A stretch of 8,953 bases of DNA. It comes from JBMYYE01 sp049609065 (lineage in GTDB: Bacteria > Pseudomonadota > Alphaproteobacteria > Rhodobacterales > Rhodobacteraceae). The stretch covers positions 1-8,953 of the forward strand of contig JBMYYE010000103.1 in assembly GCA_049609065.1 (NCBI GenBank). The letters are read 5' to 3'. Under the pieces are notes generated by a model, which worked only from the letters and a program-made list of their open reading frames with translations, had not been told where the DNA came from and did not search any database. The stretch's first letter is position 1. Each line of letters opens with the position of its first letter. The translations under genes and the position numbers were made by a program. Below are positions 7,527 to 8,953 of this stretch, in pieces.

Positions 7527-7541
7527 TGACTCGTCAATCAA
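7522..7541. promoter_or_regulatory. probable BetI operator in the betI-choX divergent region
   Basis: TTAATTGAC-TC-GTCAATCAA is a 9-2-9 inverted repeat with a single mismatched pair; the inner ATTGAC/GTCAAT arms (7525-7530 and 7533-7538) are perfect. Size, AT-rich ends and the ATTGA...TCAAT core agree with the palindromes known for BetI-type TetR regulators. It is the strongest symmetric element in the 81-base gap between betI and choX and would let one bound repressor control both directions. A wider repeat CTTGAT (7511-7516) / ATCAAG (7537-7542) shares the right arm. Assignment to BetI is inference from position and symmetry. Confidence 0.65.
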
Positions 7542-7562
7542 GAAAAGCAGGGAGACCTTTCT

Positions 7563-8489
7563 ATGACCTTCAAAACAACTCTATCAGTGTTTGCACTGGC
7601 GGCGATGACAACTGCTGCGTCTGCAGAATGCGGCAAAGTCACGTTCTCTGATGTGGGCTGGACCGATATCACCGCCACAACAGCAGCAGCAACAACCGTC
7701 CTCACTGCGCTCGGCTATGAGACTGATGTAAAGGTCCTCTCCGTTCCTGTGACCTACACGGCAATGGCCGAAGGCGACATCGATGTGTTCTTGGGCAATT
7801 GGATGCCCACAATGGAAGCGGACATCGCGCCTTACCGCGACGCAGGCACCGTTGAAACGATCCGCACGAACCTTGAGGGCGCAAAATACACCTTGGCCGT
7901 CAACAAAGCAGCCATGGACCTTGGCATCAAAGATTTTTCTGATATCGCCGCCCACAAGGACGCGCTTGAAGGTAAAATCTACGGCATTGAACCAGGCAAT
8001 GACGGCAACCGTTTGATCCAGTCTATGTTCGAAGCAAATGCATTTGGCCTTAAGGAATTTGAAGTCGCCGAAAGCTCCGAACAAGGCATGCTGTCCCAAG
8101 TGGCCCGCGCCAATAAAAAAGGCGAACCTATTGTGTTCTTGGGCTGGGAACCTCACCCGATGAACGCCAATTTTGAGATGAGCTACCTCACAGGTGGCGA
8201 CGATTATTTTGGTCCAAACTTGGGCGGTGCCGTGGTTGACACAAACACCCGCAAAGGCTTCAGCGCCGACTGCCCAAATGTGGGTAAGATGCTTCAAAAC
8301 ATGTCGTTCACCTTGGCCATGGAAAACGAAATCATGGGCGCAATTTTGAATGATGGAGAAGACCCAAACAAAGCCGCATCCGCTTGGCTCAAAGCCCATC
8401 CAGAGGCCTATAAAGGCTGGCTTGATGGCGTCACAACCAAAGATGGCGGGGATGCTGTTGCGGCGGTGAATGCTGCACTTGGAATGTAA
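7563..8489 (+). CDS. choX: choline ABC transporter substrate-binding protein ChoX
   Basis: Periplasmic high-affinity choline receptor of the OpuAC-like family delivering choline to the ChoW permease. The 308-residue precursor has a Sec signal peptide (residues 1-21, ending AASA before ECGKV). Counting from the precursor, residues Trp33, Asp35, Trp80, Tyr109, Asn146 and Trp195 fall at a constant ten-residue offset from the choline box I recall for Sinorhizobium meliloti ChoX (Trp43, Asp45, Trp90, Tyr119, Asn156, Trp205), supporting choline rather than glycine betaine or proline as ligand. Cys23 and Cys237 are available for a disulfide. AGGGAG at 7549-7554, eight bases before the ATG, is the ribosome site. 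It is divergent from betI, sits behind the presumed BetI operator, and is separated from choW by a terminator-like hairpin. Confidence 0.94.
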   Translation: MTFKTTLSVFALAAMTTAASAECGKVTFSDVGWTDITATTAAATTVLTALGYETDVKVLSVPVTYTAMAEGDIDVFLGNWMPTMEADIAPYRDAGTVETIRTNLEGAKYTLAVNKAAMDLGIKDFSDIAAHKDALEGKIYGIEPGNDGNRLIQSMFEANAFGLKEFEVAESSEQGMLSQVARANKKGEPIVFLGWEPHPMNANFEMSYLTGGDDYFGPNLGGAVVDTNTRKGFSADCPNVGKMLQNMSFTLAMENEIMGAILNDGEDPNKAASAWLKAHPEAYKGWLDGVTTKDGGDAVAAVNAALGM

Positions 8490-8495
8490 AATCAT

Positions 8496-8530
8496 AAATG
8501 AGCCTCTGATCGTTCAGGGGCTCATTTTTT
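8496..8530 (+). terminator. intrinsic terminator-like hairpin between choX and choW
   Basis: AATGAGCCTCTGA (8497-8509) and TCAGGGGCTCATT (8514-8526) pair over 13 positions with one G-T wobble around a TCGT loop, and one further A-T pair can form outside. A run of six T bases (8525-8530) follows directly. This is a textbook intrinsic terminator layout. It starts seven bases after the choX stop and precedes choW by 40 bases, so it would act as a partial terminator or RNA-stabilising 3' hairpin inside the cho operon. Confidence 0.8.
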
Positions 8531-8559
8531 ATGTCTAGACCATAGGTTTGGGCATGTAA

Positions 8560-8565
8560 GGGAGG
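8560..8565 (+). promoter_or_regulatory. strong ribosome binding site of choW
   Basis: GGGAGG, within TAAGGGAGG, lies five bases before the ATG at 8571. It fixes the choW start and provides independent translation after the hairpin downstream of choX. Confidence 0.75.
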
Positions 8566-8570
8566 AAAAT

Positions 8571-8953
8571 ATGGCAGGGTTCACAGAGAGCAAAATACCC
8601 GTGGGTAAAACCATTTCCGCGGCATTTGATTGGCTCACCGATCATTTCGGCGGGGTCTTTGACAGTGTCGATGATGTGCTTGGAAATGGTATTGATGGCT
8701 TCTTGTGGCTGCTGCAGTTTCCGCCTGCATGGGTCATGATTGTCCTGTTTGCTGGGCTGACTTGGGGGATTCAACGTAGCATCCCGCGTGTGCTCATCGT
8801 TGTTTTTTGTTTTCTTTACGTCCTCAACCAAGGCTATTGGCAGGACACAACCGAAAGCCTCACCCTTATCTTTTTCGCCGTCATTTTTTGCATGGGTGTC
8901 GGCGTGCCAATTGGCATTTACGCCGCCCATCATCCACGGTTTTTTAAGGCTAT
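8571..8953 (+). CDS. choW: choline ABC transporter permease ChoW (5' part, cut by window edge)
   Basis: Inner-membrane permease subunit that would pair with ChoX and a ChoV ATPase to import choline. Only the first 127 codons are present, and the frame stays open to the window end; full members are roughly 280 residues. The visible part begins MAGFTESKIPVGKTISAAFDWLTDHFGGVFD, the amphipathic N-terminal region typical of ChoW/ProW permeases. Three hydrophobic segments follow: about 52-67, 71-86 and 95-118, the last with the family-like text FCMGVGVPIGIYAAHHP. The permease loop that contacts the ATPase lies beyond the window. The start is decided by the ribosome site at 8560-8565. Identity rests on N-terminal similarity and on the position behind choX; a ProW-type betaine permease is the only close alternative. 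Confidence 0.88.
   Translation, partial: MAGFTESKIPVGKTISAAFDWLTDHFGGVFDSVDDVLGNGIDGFLWLLQFPPAWVMIVLFAGLTWGIQRSIPRVLIVVFCFLYVLNQGYWQDTTESLTLIFFAVIFCMGVGVPIGIYAAHHPRFFKA

Noticed and set aside
7584..8495. 303-codon open frame antisense to choX
   Set aside because: It lies wholly opposite a well-supported gene with signal peptide and binding-site residues. The translated text is rich in Cys, His and Phe with no domain pattern, and it arises from the codon use of choX.
8535..8933. 132-codon open frame antisense to choW
   Set aside because: It overlaps the choW ribosome site and coding region. choW has a strong start and membrane segments, while the antisense product has no family features.

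Overview
The window looks like a chromosomal segment of an alphaproteobacterium, most likely a marine Rhodobacteraceae (Roseobacter-group) member. The evidence is the gene content: a BetI-BetB-BetA choline oxidation cluster divergent from a Cho-type choline ABC transporter, a short YdcH/DUF465 protein, and a long XRE regulator of the short-chain-acyl (ScfR/RamB/PccR-like) type. Base composition is moderate by eye and was not computed. No mobile element, CRISPR array, tRNA, rRNA or plasmid feature is visible, and no gene is clearly broken.

Layout. Positions 1-3407 hold a tightly packed rightward block: a Bcr/CflA-like MFS drug exporter, then (4-base ATGA overlap) the XRE-family regulator, then (14-base overlap) a membrane-anchored alpha/beta hydrolase. 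The three look like one translationally coupled operon whose promoter lies to the left of the window. A small leftward ydcH-like gene (3404-3640) meets the hydrolase tail to tail, with overlapping stop codons. Its ribosome binding site lies in a perfect inverted repeat.

Positions 3732-7481 hold the leftward betI-betB-betA operon: TetR-type choline sensor, betaine aldehyde dehydrogenase and choline dehydrogenase. An 81-base divergent control region (7482-7562) follows. It carries a near-perfect 20-base palindrome that is the best candidate for the BetI operator. Rightward from it run choX (periplasmic choline-binding protein), a terminator-like hairpin, and the first 127 codons of choW (choline permease), which is cut by the window edge. 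choV (ATPase) would be expected next.

Working together, ChoXW(V) would import choline, BetA would oxidise it to betaine aldehyde, and BetB would convert that to glycine betaine, an osmoprotectant and in many marine bacteria also a carbon and nitrogen source. BetI would repress both arms until choline is present. No choline sulfatase (betC) or BetT-type transporter lies in the visible part. The enzymes are standard. The less ordinary material is in the control signals: operator architecture, in-operon hairpin, and a leader that could mask the ydcH ribosome site. I did not find a convincing undescribed system.
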